Positions 46,976-56,387 of a stretch of 64,000 nucleotides of DNA are shown here, in pieces. Source of the stretch: Leptotrichia sp. oral taxon 223 (GTDB lineage Bacteria > Fusobacteriota > Fusobacteriia > Fusobacteriales > Leptotrichiaceae). Position 1 is the stretch's first letter; each line of letters opens with the position of its first letter. Position numbers and translations under genes: made by a program. The notes under the pieces were generated by a model. The model was given only the letters and a program-made list of their open reading frames with translations, ran no database searches and had not been told where the DNA came from. The stretch covers positions 1 to 64,000 of the forward strand of contig NZ_JABXYU010000004.1 in the NCBI RefSeq assembly GCF_013394795.1. The letters are read 5' to 3'.

Positions 46976-47797
46976 TTATAATATATCCTTATATTCTTCC
47001 AAGTGTTCCTTTAATTTGGTTATAGCTTTTTTTTCTATCTGTCTTACTCTTTCACGTGTAATGCCCATCTGCTCGCCGATTTCCTTTAATGTATGAATCT
47101 TATTGTCATACAGTCCATAACGATACTCAAGAATAGCTCTTTCACGTTCATTCAGAACTCTTTCAAGCAAGTCTTTCATTTCAATTAACTGATCTTCTTT
47201 TATTATTTTATCTTCCACATCATCATTTTTCCCAATGATGTCTTCCAAGTAAATATTATCTCCAATTGTTTCATTCAGCGACATTATATCTTGAAATTCA
47301 CCTAAAAGCAAAATAACCTTACTTTCCTTCAGATCAACTTTCTTTGCAATGTATTCTGTTGATGGAGCTTCACCATGAACGGCAGTATAATCCTTTATAA
47401 CCTTATTCACTTTTGATAATTGTTCATATTTATAAGATGGTATTCTTATATCACGCCCTATATTAATAATTGCTTTTTTTATCGACTGTTTTATCCACCA
47501 TACTGCATATGTACTAAACCTATGTCCTTTTTCATAATCAAATTTATTTATAGCTTTTATCAATCCAATATTACCCTCGCTAATCAGATCAATCAGAGGA
47601 AGCCCATTTCCAAGTGACTTTTTAGCTGTACTTATTACCAATCTTAAATTTGATAAAATTAATAATTGCCTTGCCTGTTCGTCATCATCTTCCCTAATCC
47701 GTTTTAACAGTTCGTATTCTTCTTCCTTTGAGAGTAAATCAAATTTTTGAATATCACTTAAATATAACGACATCAAGTTTAAGTTGTTATCTTCCAT
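46976..47797 (-). CDS. Sigma-70-family factor of the primary type, short
   Basis: 273 residues. Region 1.2, then region 2 with 'LISEGNIGLIKAINKFDYEKGHRFSTYAVWWIKQSI', region 3, and region 4 with 'TLKEIGEQMGITRERVRQIEKKAI'. Residues of the -10 melting and -35 recognition helices match primary sigma factors. Region 1.1 and the nonconserved insert are absent, so it is either a group 2 factor or a minimal RpoD. TTGACA/TATAAT promoters in the window would suit it. Confidence 0.9.
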   Translation of the reverse strand: MEDNNLNLMSLYLSDIQKFDLLSKEEEYELLKRIREDDDEQARQLLILSNLRLVISTAKKSLGNGLPLIDLISEGNIGLIKAINKFDYEKGHRFSTYAVWWIKQSIKKAIINIGRDIRIPSYKYEQLSKVNKVIKDYTAVHGEAPSTEYIAKKVDLKESKVILLLGEFQDIMSLNETIGDNIYLEDIIGKNDDVEDKIIKEDQLIEMKDLLERVLNERERAILEYRYGLYDNKIHTLKEIGEQMGITRERVRQIEKKAITKLKEHLEEYKDIL

Positions 47798-47830
47798 TAC
47801 CTCACTCCAATTTTATTTTTTTATAATATC

Positions 47831-48859
47831 TTAACTTAAAAATTCTGATTTTAAATCCCTGCTCATAAATGTAGATTCCAATTCTGAAACTGGCTTTCCA
47901 TTGTAGATTACTTCATAAAGCGCTGTGAAAATAGGTGCTTTTAGATTATTTTCCTTTATGATTTTATAAAGGGCCTTTATTGTTTCTGCACCTTCTGACA
48001 CCATGTTCATATGTGAAACTATGTCTTCAATTTTTTCACCTTGTCCCAGCTTTTCTCCTACAAACCTGTTTCTGCTATGCTTACTTGTACAAGTTACAAT
48101 AATATCTCCAAGCCCTGATAATCCCATAAATGTTTTAGGATTAGCATTGTAATATTTTGCAATTTCAAACATTTCGTTAATTCCACGAGTTATAAGAGCA
48201 GCCTTCGTGTTATCTCCATAACCCATCCCATCGGCAATTCCCGCTGCAATTGCAAGGCAGTTCTTCAATGCTCCCGCAAGTTCGGCGCCCATCAGATCCG
48301 TTCCCGTATAAACTCTAAAATAAAGGTTACTGAATGCTGTCTGTACAGTTTTTGCAGCTTTTTCATCTTCAGATACAGAAAGTATTGCAGATGGCAGTTT
48401 TTGAGCGACTTCTTCAGCGTGTGTCGGTCCTGCCAGCAGGACATAGCTATATTGCTTGTTTTCAAATTCTTCAGCCACTATTTCAGAGATTCTTTTTTTC
48501 GTAGCAATTTCTAGCCCTTTTGCAACATTTACCAGTATTATATTATAATTTAAGAAATTTTTCAATCTTTTTAAAATTTTTCTTAAAAATTGTGTTGGAG
48601 TCGCCAGTAGCAGAATATCAATTTTACCATATTTTTCAGGATTTTCAAGCACTTCTCCGTAATCATCCACAACATTAAGGCTTTCAGGCAATTTTATATT
48701 TGGCAAAAATTGCGGATTTTCCTTTGTGTTGCGAATAACTTTCCTCACTTCTTCATTATGCTCCCACAAATACACTTTATGCCCATTTTCTATTAATAGC
48801 TTCGAAAGACAAGTGCCCCAGCTTCCGCCGCCAATAACCAATATATTTTTCATCATCAT
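47831..48859 (-). CDS. gpsA: Glycerol-3-phosphate dehydrogenase [NAD(P)+]
   Basis: 342 residues (three ATG codons in a row; AAGGAAGG spacing best fits the third, 48853). NAD-binding 'VIGGGSWGTCLSKLL', catalytic lysine region 'ELAGALKNCLAIAAGIADG', and 'GLSGLGDIIVTCTSKHSRNR'. Reduces dihydroxyacetone phosphate to sn-glycerol 3-phosphate for phospholipid synthesis. It is 12 bases downstream of plsY, the next enzyme in the same pathway. Confidence 0.97.
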   Translation of the reverse strand: MMMKNILVIGGGSWGTCLSKLLIENGHKVYLWEHNEEVRKVIRNTKENPQFLPNIKLPESLNVVDDYGEVLENPEKYGKIDILLLATPTQFLRKILKRLKNFLNYNIILVNVAKGLEIATKKRISEIVAEEFENKQYSYVLLAGPTHAEEVAQKLPSAILSVSEDEKAAKTVQTAFSNLYFRVYTGTDLMGAELAGALKNCLAIAAGIADGMGYGDNTKAALITRGINEMFEIAKYYNANPKTFMGLSGLGDIIVTCTSKHSRNRFVGEKLGQGEKIEDIVSHMNMVSEGAETIKALYKIIKENNLKAPIFTALYEVIYNGKPVSELESTFMSRDLKSEFLS

Positions 48860-48870
48860 CCCTTCCTTTC

Positions 48871-49506
48871 TTATTTTTTATTTCCTTTCTTATTTTTTAA
48901 GCTAAATTTAGATTCTGTTCCATTTTTTAATCTTTCGATATTGCTTTTATGTTTTACTGTAATCAAAATTGCTATTAAAATTCCTAAAATAACATATATT
49001 ATCTGCTGATACAAAAAATATATAAAAATCGGAAGCGATATAGCTGCAAAAATTGAAGACAGCGAAACATATCTTGAAACAGCAAAAACTGCAAAAAACA
49101 CAATTGCAGCAAACAATATAGCTTTCGGAACTAGAATTAAAAATACTCCAAGCGTTGTCGCAACAGCCTTTCCACCTTTAAAATTCATAAAAATGGAAAA
49201 CACATGCCCTAAAATTGCACAGATCCCAACCAATACATAATCCAAATCTGAAATTTTCGTCAAATTTTCAAAAAAATCAGCTTTTAGCAAAATTACCATT
49301 AATGTCGGAACCAATCCTTTTGAAATATCCAATATTAACGTTAAAATACCTAATTTTGCCCCTAAAACACGTGCAGCATTTGTAGAGCCTGTATTTCTGC
49401 TTCCATGCTCACGAATATCTATTCCTTTAAATACTTTTCCTATCCAAAGTGCATTTGGTATACTTCCCAGAATATAGGAAATAGCCATTAATAAAATTGT
49501 AATCAT
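48871..49506 (-). CDS. plsY: Acyl-phosphate:glycerol-3-phosphate acyltransferase
   Basis: 211 residues with about six membrane segments. 'GSIPNALWIGK', 'SRNTGSTNAARVLG' and 'GHVFSIFMNFKGGKAVATTLGV' are PlsY signature loops. It acylates glycerol 3-phosphate, made by the adjacent gpsA, at position 1. Confidence 0.97.
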   Translation of the reverse strand: MITILLMAISYILGSIPNALWIGKVFKGIDIREHGSRNTGSTNAARVLGAKLGILTLILDISKGLVPTLMVILLKADFFENLTKISDLDYVLVGICAILGHVFSIFMNFKGGKAVATTLGVFLILVPKAILFAAIVFFAVFAVSRYVSLSSIFAAISLPIFIYFLYQQIIYVILGILIAILITVKHKSNIERLKNGTESKFSLKNKKGNKK

Positions 49507-49533
49507 TTTTATTCCTCTTTAAAGTTTTATTTT

Positions 49534-50993
49534 TTATTTATCGTTCTTTACTTTTTCCTCTTCATTTAATTTTCCATTATATTCCAGCCTGTTATTTTCA
49601 TTTTCAATCATTTTATCAAAAAATCTTTTTTCCTTATATAAAAATCCTAAAAGTATTACAAAAAACAGTAAATCAGTAAATGGCTGTGCAAGCCATACAC
49701 CATCCAGTTTCCAAATATTTGAAAAAATTATAACAACTAATAGAAATATAACAACTTGCCGCAATAAATTCAATGTAACTGAATATTTTGAACGCCCTGT
49801 CGCCTGAAAATAATTTGGAACAATTATTCCAAAAGATGAAATTATAACAAGCGAAAAATATACTCTAATTGCCTTTACTCCTTCTCTCAGAGCCTCAGGT
49901 GTACTTTTTTCATTAAAAAATAAAATCAGTTCTTTTGGTAAAAGCATTACGATTATCCAGAATGTAAAAGATAAGGCAACTCCAGCATTTATAGCAGTCA
50001 TTAGAGATTTTTTCACTCTCCTGAAATTTTTTGCCCCATAATTAAACCCAATTATCGGCTGAACAGCTTGAGAAACCGCATAAACACTCATTGTCATAAT
50101 TGGCAAATATGAATTTATGATTGTCATAACCGCCACACCATAAGTTCCGCCATAAGTATCCACAATTTTATTTGTTACAAGTCCTACTCCTGAACTTGCG
50201 GCTTGTAATAGAAATGGTGACATTCCTATTGAAAAAATATCTCTTACTATTTTTGAATCCAATTTCATTTTGAAAATCTTATAGTGATAACACTTTCCTC
50301 TTCCAGCTTAAACCCAAACATATCTATTTTAAAGGGCAATTTTCCCACTATTAGAAACCACAATACAAATATTGCAGACAGCACATTCCCAATTAATGTC
50401 GCATAAGCAGTTCCCTCAATTCCAGTGTGCATAATCATTACAGCCACATAATCCAGAACAATATTTACAACTGCTCCAATTAGCATTGAAAACATCGCAA
50501 CTCGTGGTGCTCCAGCCGCATTTAACACATTTGTCAGTCCAAATGAATAAAACAACGGTAAGATCGCCAGCAATATTATTTCCATATAAGCCCTCGCATA
50601 CGGCAATGTTTCGTTATTAGCACCTGAATATCGTAAAACCGTGTTAATATTCAACATTAAAAGCACATACAATGTAAGTCCTAAAACAGTAAATAATGTT
50701 ACAGCATTTCCCAATATTTTCTTGGCTTCTCCCTTTTTTCCCTGTCCAAGCCTAATCGAAATGATAGTTCCGGCTCCAACTCCGATAAACATTGAAAAGG
50801 CAATAATCAGCATAACGATATAAAAAGCAATTCCTGCTCCAGCAAGCGCCTTTTCGCTAATTTTCCCAACAAAGAACCTGTCAACAATATTGTACAGAAC
50901 AACTGCCGCAGATCCAATAAGCGTTGGTATGAAATATTTCACAAATAATTTCAAAATAGAACCTTTTAACAGTTCCTCACGTTTTTTTTCCAT
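49534..50993 (-). pseudogene. MATE efflux transporter, one frameshift
   Basis: Length 1460 bases; one more A at the junction near 50267-50271 gives 487 codons and a normal 486-residue, 12-segment MATE protein. The N-terminal half (50993-50265) ends '..ESVITIRFSK' and the C-terminal half resumes 'MKLDSKIVRDIFSIGMSPF'. MATE proteins use sodium or proton gradients to expel cationic drugs. The split falls in an A4 run, so a miscalled base is likely; coupled translation of two halves (overlapping ATGA) is the alternative. Confidence 0.82.
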
Positions 50994-51029
50994 ATTTTAT
51001 CCTTTTTGTAAAGTTTTTAAAGTTAATCT

Positions 51030-52232
51030 CTATTTTTTTAACAAATAATCGGCAATTTTTTCCAAAACTCCAGAATCACCTAATTTTTCTCTCTCTTTTT
51101 TTAATTCTAAAACAACATTTTCTTTATTTTTTTCCATAATTTCCATTTCTTCAAGCAATTTTTCCACCGAAAAATTTTCCTGCAGCAGCTCCTTAAAAAT
51201 CTCTCTATTCGCATTTAAATTAGTAAGCGTTATATATTTTATTTTGACTATCTTTCTTGCAATAAAAGCATTGATTTTAGATGTTTTATAAACTACAATC
51301 ACAGGCAGCCCCATCAGCGATATTTCAAAAGTTACTGTTCCTGAAGTCGCTATTGCATATTTGCAGTCTTTCCGAATGTTTTTTATTTCATCAAAAGTTA
51401 TTTCCAAATTTGGAATTTTATGAACATCAATTTTATATTTTTTCTCAAAATCACGTATATATTTTCTATGGTCCTCACTCGCCAGCTTCATTAAAAATTT
51501 CTCATTTTTAACTTTTTCATTTCTAACCAGTTCCATAACTACTGGCAAAAATTTTTCAATTTCCTGTCGTCTGCTTCCAGGAAGTAACAATATTTTTTCT
51601 CCCAACTTGTCAGAAAATTCATATTTGTCAACAAACGGATTTCCAAAATATTCCACTTTCAGCCCTTTTGACTCATCTTTTTTCAAAGTATCATCGTAAT
51701 ATGCCTTTTCAAATGGAAAAATTACGATAACATCGTCAAATTTCTTTAATTTTTCAATCCGCTTTTTCCCCCAAGCCCAAACTTTAGGTGGAATATAATA
51801 AACCATTCTCAAATTTTGCAGTTTTTTTTCTGAAATCTTCTTTTTCAATAATTCAAAAAATTTCAGATTAAATCCTCCAAAATCAACAAAAATAACAGTT
51901 TCTATCCTATTTTCCTTGATAAACTTTAAATATTCACAAGCCTTTTCCGTAAAATAGCTGTACTTTTTCAAAGCCTCCACAAATCCCATAACATCATTAT
52001 TTTTAATGTGATTTACAACCTTAACCCCAGCCTTTATCGATCTATCCCCAACTACACCAAAAAATTCAGCATTTTCATCTTTTTTCCGCATTTCCTCCAC
52101 AATGTATGAAGCGTGTAAATCTCCCGACATTTCACCACAGGAAATGAAGATTTTTTTCTTTTTTTTAGAGTTTGCCATTGACAAATCATTATTTTTTTCT
52201 TTTATTACATTATTTTCATTATTATTTCTCAT
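51030..52232 (-). CDS. lpxB: Lipid-A-disaccharide synthase
   Basis: 400 residues. 'IFISCGEMSGDLHASYIVEEM', 'VWAWGKKRIEKLKKFDDVIVIFPFE' and 'LLPGSRRQEIEKF' are LpxB blocks. About 25 extra polar residues precede the usual start. Joins UDP-diacylglucosamine and lipid X into the lipid A disaccharide. Its partner LpxI, which makes lipid X, is encoded 205 bases upstream. Confidence 0.95.
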   Translation of the reverse strand: MRNNNENNVIKEKNNDLSMANSKKKKKIFISCGEMSGDLHASYIVEEMRKKDENAEFFGVVGDRSIKAGVKVVNHIKNNDVMGFVEALKKYSYFTEKACEYLKFIKENRIETVIFVDFGGFNLKFFELLKKKISEKKLQNLRMVYYIPPKVWAWGKKRIEKLKKFDDVIVIFPFEKAYYDDTLKKDESKGLKVEYFGNPFVDKYEFSDKLGEKILLLPGSRRQEIEKFLPVVMELVRNEKVKNEKFLMKLASEDHRKYIRDFEKKYKIDVHKIPNLEITFDEIKNIRKDCKYAIATSGTVTFEISLMGLPVIVVYKTSKINAFIARKIVKIKYITLTNLNANREIFKELLQENFSVEKLLEEMEIMEKNKENVVLELKKEREKLGDSGVLEKIADYLLKK

Positions 52233-52436
52233 TTTTTAGCCTTTTTTATATTCTTTAATTTATTTACTTAAAACTACTTTAAAAATTATTCAAATATCTA
52301 TTTTTTATATTTCGTAGGCAAAACAGAAATATTTGAAGATGTTTTAAAAATAAAAATTAAACAAAATATCCTTATTTGTCCTTATTTGTAATATTTTTTG
52401 AGTTTAATTTTAAAAAATAGTTTTACTAAAAAACTT

Positions 52437-53246
52437 TTAAACCTTGATTCCTTTTATAAAAATTTTATTTTTATTTGCAAATTTTATAACTTCCTCTTTC
52501 TCAATAAAGAGCATTTTATCGGCTTCAATCACAATCCCACGTCCATTGATTTCCACAACTTTTTTTATTGTTTCCAGCCCAATCGTTGGAATGTCTATCC
52601 GATAATCCTGATTACGCCTTGCCATTTTTACCACAATGCAGTTTTTTCCGGCCAGTTCCCCACCACGTAAAATTGCCTTATCTGTGCCTTCCACACCTTC
52701 CAACGCAATAACAGATTCATCCTTTACAACAACAGTCTGCCCTGCATCAATATCCGTAAGCATTCGTGCAGCTTCTACCCCAATTTCTATTGTTTTTTCC
52801 TCATTCACGCTTGGTGAAGCCTTTGTATATACTTCATTTCCAGCAATATACTCGTCCAACAGATAATTCTGTGGCAGGACTTTAATGTTTTCCGATTCAA
52901 TGTAATTAATTATTGCCTTTAAAATATTTTTATCTTTTTTATTTTTTGTAGATAATAATATTTTAGTTGCCGTCAAATCAAATTTCAAATTTGAAAAAAT
53001 CAGGTTTTTTTCCACTTTTCCAAGCATTATTAACTGACTTACCCCATTTTTCTTAAAATAAGAGATTATTTTCCCAACTTGAGCAACGCTATATTTTACA
53101 GAATTTTTATGCTCCTTTACACTTTCCTCCACACTTTCAAACAGATAAACCGAAAACGGCTCAATTCCTTTCAAAATACATTGATTTATAAATAATTCAG
53201 GCAATTTCCCATTTCCAGCAATCAGACCTACTTTTTCCATTATCAC
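52437..53246 (-). CDS. lpxI: LpxI, UDP-2,3-diacylglucosamine pyrophosphatase
   Basis: 269 residues. 'VGLIAGNGKLPELF', 'AARMLTDIDAGQTVVVKDESVIALEGVEGTD' and 'VKMARRNQDYRIDIPTIGLET' are LpxI motifs. It cleaves UDP-diacylglucosamine to lipid X, doing the job of LpxH in proteobacteria. Lies between lpxA and lpxB. Confidence 0.95.
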   Translation of the reverse strand: MIMEKVGLIAGNGKLPELFINQCILKGIEPFSVYLFESVEESVKEHKNSVKYSVAQVGKIISYFKKNGVSQLIMLGKVEKNLIFSNLKFDLTATKILLSTKNKKDKNILKAIINYIESENIKVLPQNYLLDEYIAGNEVYTKASPSVNEEKTIEIGVEAARMLTDIDAGQTVVVKDESVIALEGVEGTDKAILRGGELAGKNCIVVKMARRNQDYRIDIPTIGLETIKKVVEINGRGIVIEADKMLFIEKEEVIKFANKNKIFIKGIKV

Positions 53247-53407
53247 TTTTTCCTCTTAAAAAAATATCTATATAAAAAATTAACTCAAAATAAAATATAG
53301 ATTATTTTGAGAAATTTTACATTTTAAGTTTCTTATTTTTATTTTCTTGAACTTTTAAAATATTTTTAGTTCAAATTTATATTTGTATTACTTTATCTAA
53401 AATTTTT

Positions 53408-54184
53408 TTATCTTGTAATACCTCTTTTACTTTTCCGTATAAAATTAACTAAATTTTTCGCTTCCTCATATTGTCCATAATCACGCTCCACAGTTTGAAG
53501 CGCCTCTTCCAGTTTCAATTTTTTCTTAAATATAATTTTATACAGCTCTCTTAACCTCTTTATCTGCTCTTCTGAAAAACCTCTACGTTGAAGCCCTACA
53601 ATATTAATATAAACAGCTCTCGCCTTATTACCTTCAGACAGCATGTAAGGAACAACATCCTGATTTACAGCTGAACATCCGCCTATCATTGCGTGCCGTC
53701 CAACCCTTGTAAACTGATGCACAGCAGTAAGTCCGCCTACCACCGCATAATCTTCCACTTCCACATGCCCAGCAAAAGTAGCAGCATTTGCCAAAACACA
53801 GTTGTCTCCAATTATACAATCGTGAGCAATGTGAACGTAAGCCATTACAAGTGTATTGTTTCCAATTCTTGTTTCATATTTATCAGTAGTTCCACGGTGA
53901 ATTGTAACAAATTCACGAATTTTATTGTTATTTCCAATAACAACTCTCGTTTTTTCTCCAGCAAACTTTAAATCCTGCGGATCTTTCCCTATTGAGGCAA
54001 AAGAAAAAATATAATTATTCTCGCCAATAATCGTTTCCCCTTCAATTACAACATGCGATTCTACAATAGTTCCATTTCCAATTGTCACTTCTGACCCTAT
54101 AATCGAGTAAGGACCTATCTTTACATTTTCTCCAAGTTTAGCATTTGGATCAACAATTGCCGTTGGATGTATATTTAAACTCAT
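53408..54184 (-). CDS. lpxA: UDP-GlcNAc acyltransferase
   Basis: 258 residues, hexapeptide-repeat left-handed beta helix followed by a helical C-terminus. 'VHIAHDCIIGDNCVLANAATFAGHVEVED' holds the catalytic His, and 'IHPTAIVDPNAKLG' opens the helix. First step of lipid A synthesis, acylating UDP-GlcNAc. Followed downstream by lpxI. Confidence 0.97.
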   Translation of the reverse strand: MSLNIHPTAIVDPNAKLGENVKIGPYSIIGSEVTIGNGTIVESHVVIEGETIIGENNYIFSFASIGKDPQDLKFAGEKTRVVIGNNNKIREFVTIHRGTTDKYETRIGNNTLVMAYVHIAHDCIIGDNCVLANAATFAGHVEVEDYAVVGGLTAVHQFTRVGRHAMIGGCSAVNQDVVPYMLSEGNKARAVYINIVGLQRRGFSEEQIKRLRELYKIIFKKKLKLEEALQTVERDYGQYEEAKNLVNFIRKSKRGITR

Positions 54185-54341
54185 AATTATTATACCTCTT
54201 ATTTTTATTTTTTGAATTATTTAAAACTTTTGTTTCAAAACTGTATAAAACTGCTAAAATTTAAAATTTCTATTTTACTTAAATAAAAAATTTATTCAAT
54301 TTTAGAAAGTTTTACTCTAAAATAGTTTAAGTATTATTTAA

Positions 54342-54776
54342 TTATAAATCCTGTACTGAAAATTTCAAGTCAGCTTCACTCACAACTGTACCGTCGACAA
54401 CACATCTTCCACGTGCAACTATTACATTACTTTTAACTTTTATTTTTTCTACTTCCAGTCTTAACTGATCTCCTGGAACAACAGCTCTTCTAAATTTACA
54501 TTTGTCAATTGACATAAATAAAGGTATTTTCCCTGGTTCCAGCATTAGCAATCCTACAGCCTGTGCCAGTGCTTCTATTTGCAAAACTCCAGGCATTACA
54601 GGTTTTCCTGGAAAATGTCCTTGAAAAAACTCCTCATTCATTGTAATATTTTTTATCGCTACCAGAGAGTCAGTTCCATTTTTTTCAACAACTCTGTCTA
54701 CTAGCAAAAATGGATATCTATGCGGCAATATTTTCATAATATCCTCTATGTTCATAATTGTTTCATTTGCTGCCAT
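54342..54776 (-). CDS. fabZ: 3-hydroxyacyl-ACP dehydratase
   Basis: 144 residues from ATG 54776; GGAGG lies 10 bases upstream, while a farther ATG at 54827 would give an unusual leader. Hot-dog fold with 'LPHRYPFLLVDRV' (His) and 'GHFPGKPVMPGVLQIEALAQ' (Glu). Dehydrates hydroxyacyl-ACP, competing with LpxA for hydroxymyristoyl-type substrate; the lpxC-fabZ-lpxA order balances both. Confidence 0.97.
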   Translation of the reverse strand: MAANETIMNIEDIMKILPHRYPFLLVDRVVEKNGTDSLVAIKNITMNEEFFQGHFPGKPVMPGVLQIEALAQAVGLLMLEPGKIPLFMSIDKCKFRRAVVPGDQLRLEVEKIKVKSNVIVARGRCVVDGTVVSEADLKFSVQDL

Positions 54777-54885
54777 ATTTTTTATTCCTCCTGAATCTAT
54801 ATTTTTATTTATTTCAACTTTTTTCAAATTTTATATTTACATTATATTTGATTTTCATCCAAATTACAAGCGATTTTTATATTTT

Positions 54886-55734
54886 TTACAAATATTTTTT
54901 AGCAATCATTTCAGTTAATCTCGAATTTACATAATGTCCAGCCTTTATCGCAATAATATGAGCTTTTACAGGCGTTCCCAAAACATACAAGTCTCCAATT
55001 ATATCAAGAATTTTATGTCTTACAAATTCATCAGAATATCTTAACCCTTCTGGATTCAATGGTCCATCTGCCCCGATTACCACAGCATTTTCCAGACTTC
55101 CTCCCAATGCCAAATTATTCTTTTTAAGAAAATCTATTTCATAATCAAATGCAAAAGTTCTACATTTTGCAATATTTTCCATATAATTTTCCAAATTTAC
55201 TTCAAGCTCATAATATTGTGATTTTAAAAAGCTATGGTTAAAGTCAATCGTATAAGATATTTTAAACCCGTCATAAGGCAATGCCATCACATATTTCCCA
55301 GCCTTCTCATCCGAAAATATAACAGGCTCCATAATCACAACGGGCTCTATTTTTTCATCCAGTTCCACAATTCCAGCTTCTAGCAATTTTTCAACAAATC
55401 CCGCCGAACTTCCATCCAAAATAGGCAGTTCATTCCCTGAAATCTCAACTAAAATATCAGTTATCCCTGTAATCGAAAGTGACGATAAAAAATGCTCAAC
55501 CGTATGAACTTTTACATCATCCTCATTCCTAATATTCGTCCCTCTCTCCAAATCAAATAAATTTCTATAATCAACTTTTATAACATTATTTTTGCCACTC
55601 ACATCAATTCTTTTAAAGATTATCCCTCGCTCATCATCATTTCCGCTGGGCTTCAAAGTTAATTTTATTTCTTCCCCTTTATGAAGCCCAATTCCAGATA
55701 TTTCAATAGTATTTCTAATAGTTTTTCTTTTCAC
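54886..55734 (-). CDS. lpxC: UDP-3-O-acyl-GlcNAc deacetylase
   Basis: 282 residues. 'GIGLHKGEEIKLTLKPS', zinc ligands in 'HTVEHFLSSL' and 'EFVRHKILDIIGDLYVLG'. Committed zinc-dependent step of lipid A synthesis. First of the leftward lpxC-fabZ-lpxA-lpxI-lpxB group, evidence of a lipopolysaccharide-bearing outer membrane. Confidence 0.97.
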   Translation of the reverse strand: MKRKTIRNTIEISGIGLHKGEEIKLTLKPSGNDDERGIIFKRIDVSGKNNVIKVDYRNLFDLERGTNIRNEDDVKVHTVEHFLSSLSITGITDILVEISGNELPILDGSSAGFVEKLLEAGIVELDEKIEPVVIMEPVIFSDEKAGKYVMALPYDGFKISYTIDFNHSFLKSQYYELEVNLENYMENIAKCRTFAFDYEIDFLKKNNLALGGSLENAVVIGADGPLNPEGLRYSDEFVRHKILDIIGDLYVLGTPVKAHIIAIKAGHYVNSRLTEMIAKKYL

Positions 55735-56152
55735 TTCCGAATTTCCTCCATTTTCTAAAATTTCAGTTCATATCTAATTTTTGTTTATAAATTATTTTTC
55801 TTTTCTCATAAATATTATATCATAAAATTAAATATTTTTCCTTTTATTATTTATAAATTTATCAATAAATTATAAAATACATAAATAAAAGAATTATTAT
55901 ATTAGATCTGTTCGATAACTATATAAGTTCAAAAATACAATAAAATAAATATTACTCGCAAGGGGCAAGACCCATTGTTAAAAATAAAGAATATTAAATT
56001 ATCGACAAGTTTATTGTATTTATGTTGATAGTTGGTTAATGAAAAATAAAAAAAATATAATGTCCGATAATATATTAGTATGTTAAGAAAATTCATATTT
56101 ATTCATATTTATTCATATTTTCTTCTTTAATTAATAATTAAAAACAAAAAAC
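55735..56152. other. Intergenic region with inverted repeats and 10-base tandem repeats
   Basis: No gene. A 12-base perfect inverted repeat (55933-55944 with 56010-56021) flanks a short GC-richer core (AAGGGGCAAGACCC). Three exact copies of ATTCATATTT run 56091-56120, flanked by AAGAAAA and TTTTCTT. GTCCGATAA at 56062-56070 repeats a motif from 19240. Confidence 0.5.
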
Positions 56153-56180
56153 TTGACATTTTCAAAAAATAATGTATAAT
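56153..56180 (+). promoter_or_regulatory. Promoter of the type III toxin-antitoxin locus
   Basis: TTGACA (56153-56158), 16-base spacer, TATAAT (56175-56180), near consensus. Start of transcription expected near 56187, just before a 6-pair hairpin 56200-56205 with 56210-56215. Confidence 0.8.
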
Positions 56181-56186
56181 TAAATT

Positions 56187-56380
56187 AGATAGATAGATTT
56201 TCTTCTTTTGAAGAATCAAAAATACAGGTGTTCCACCACCTTTAAGTGAAGGATCTAAAAATACAGGTGTTCCGCCACCTTTAAGTGAAGGATCTAAAAA
56301 TACAGGTGTTCCGCCACCTTTAAGTGAAGGATCTAAAAATACAGTAAGCTACCATTTTGTTTTGGTAGCTTTTTTATAGG
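56187..56380 (+). ncRNA. toxI-like: ToxI-like antitoxin RNA, 39-base tandem repeats
   Basis: Anchor AATACAG recurs at 56221, 56260, 56299 and 56338, a constant period of 39 bases: three full units and a partial fourth. Unit 1 differs from 2 and 3 by A for G (TTCCACC versus TTCCGCC). Each unit has AGGTG and CACCT that can pair around a 6-base loop, and the sequence GAAGGATCT ends it. In type III systems the toxin cuts the repeat array into single units, each of which binds and inhibits a toxin monomer in a closed RNA-protein ring. A terminator separates the array from the toxin gene. Confidence 0.88.
56346..56376 (+). terminator. Attenuating terminator between antitoxin RNA and toxin gene
   Basis: AAGCTACCA (56346-56354) pairs with TGGTAGCTT (56363-56371), then T residues. 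Such leaky terminators set the RNA-to-toxin ratio in type III loci. Confidence 0.88.
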
Positions 56381-56387
56381 GGGAAAA

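Noticed and set aside
56216-56345. Short repeats that could be read as a CRISPR array
   Set aside because: The 39-base units are contiguous with no variable spacers, no leader or cas genes, and a toxin gene follows.
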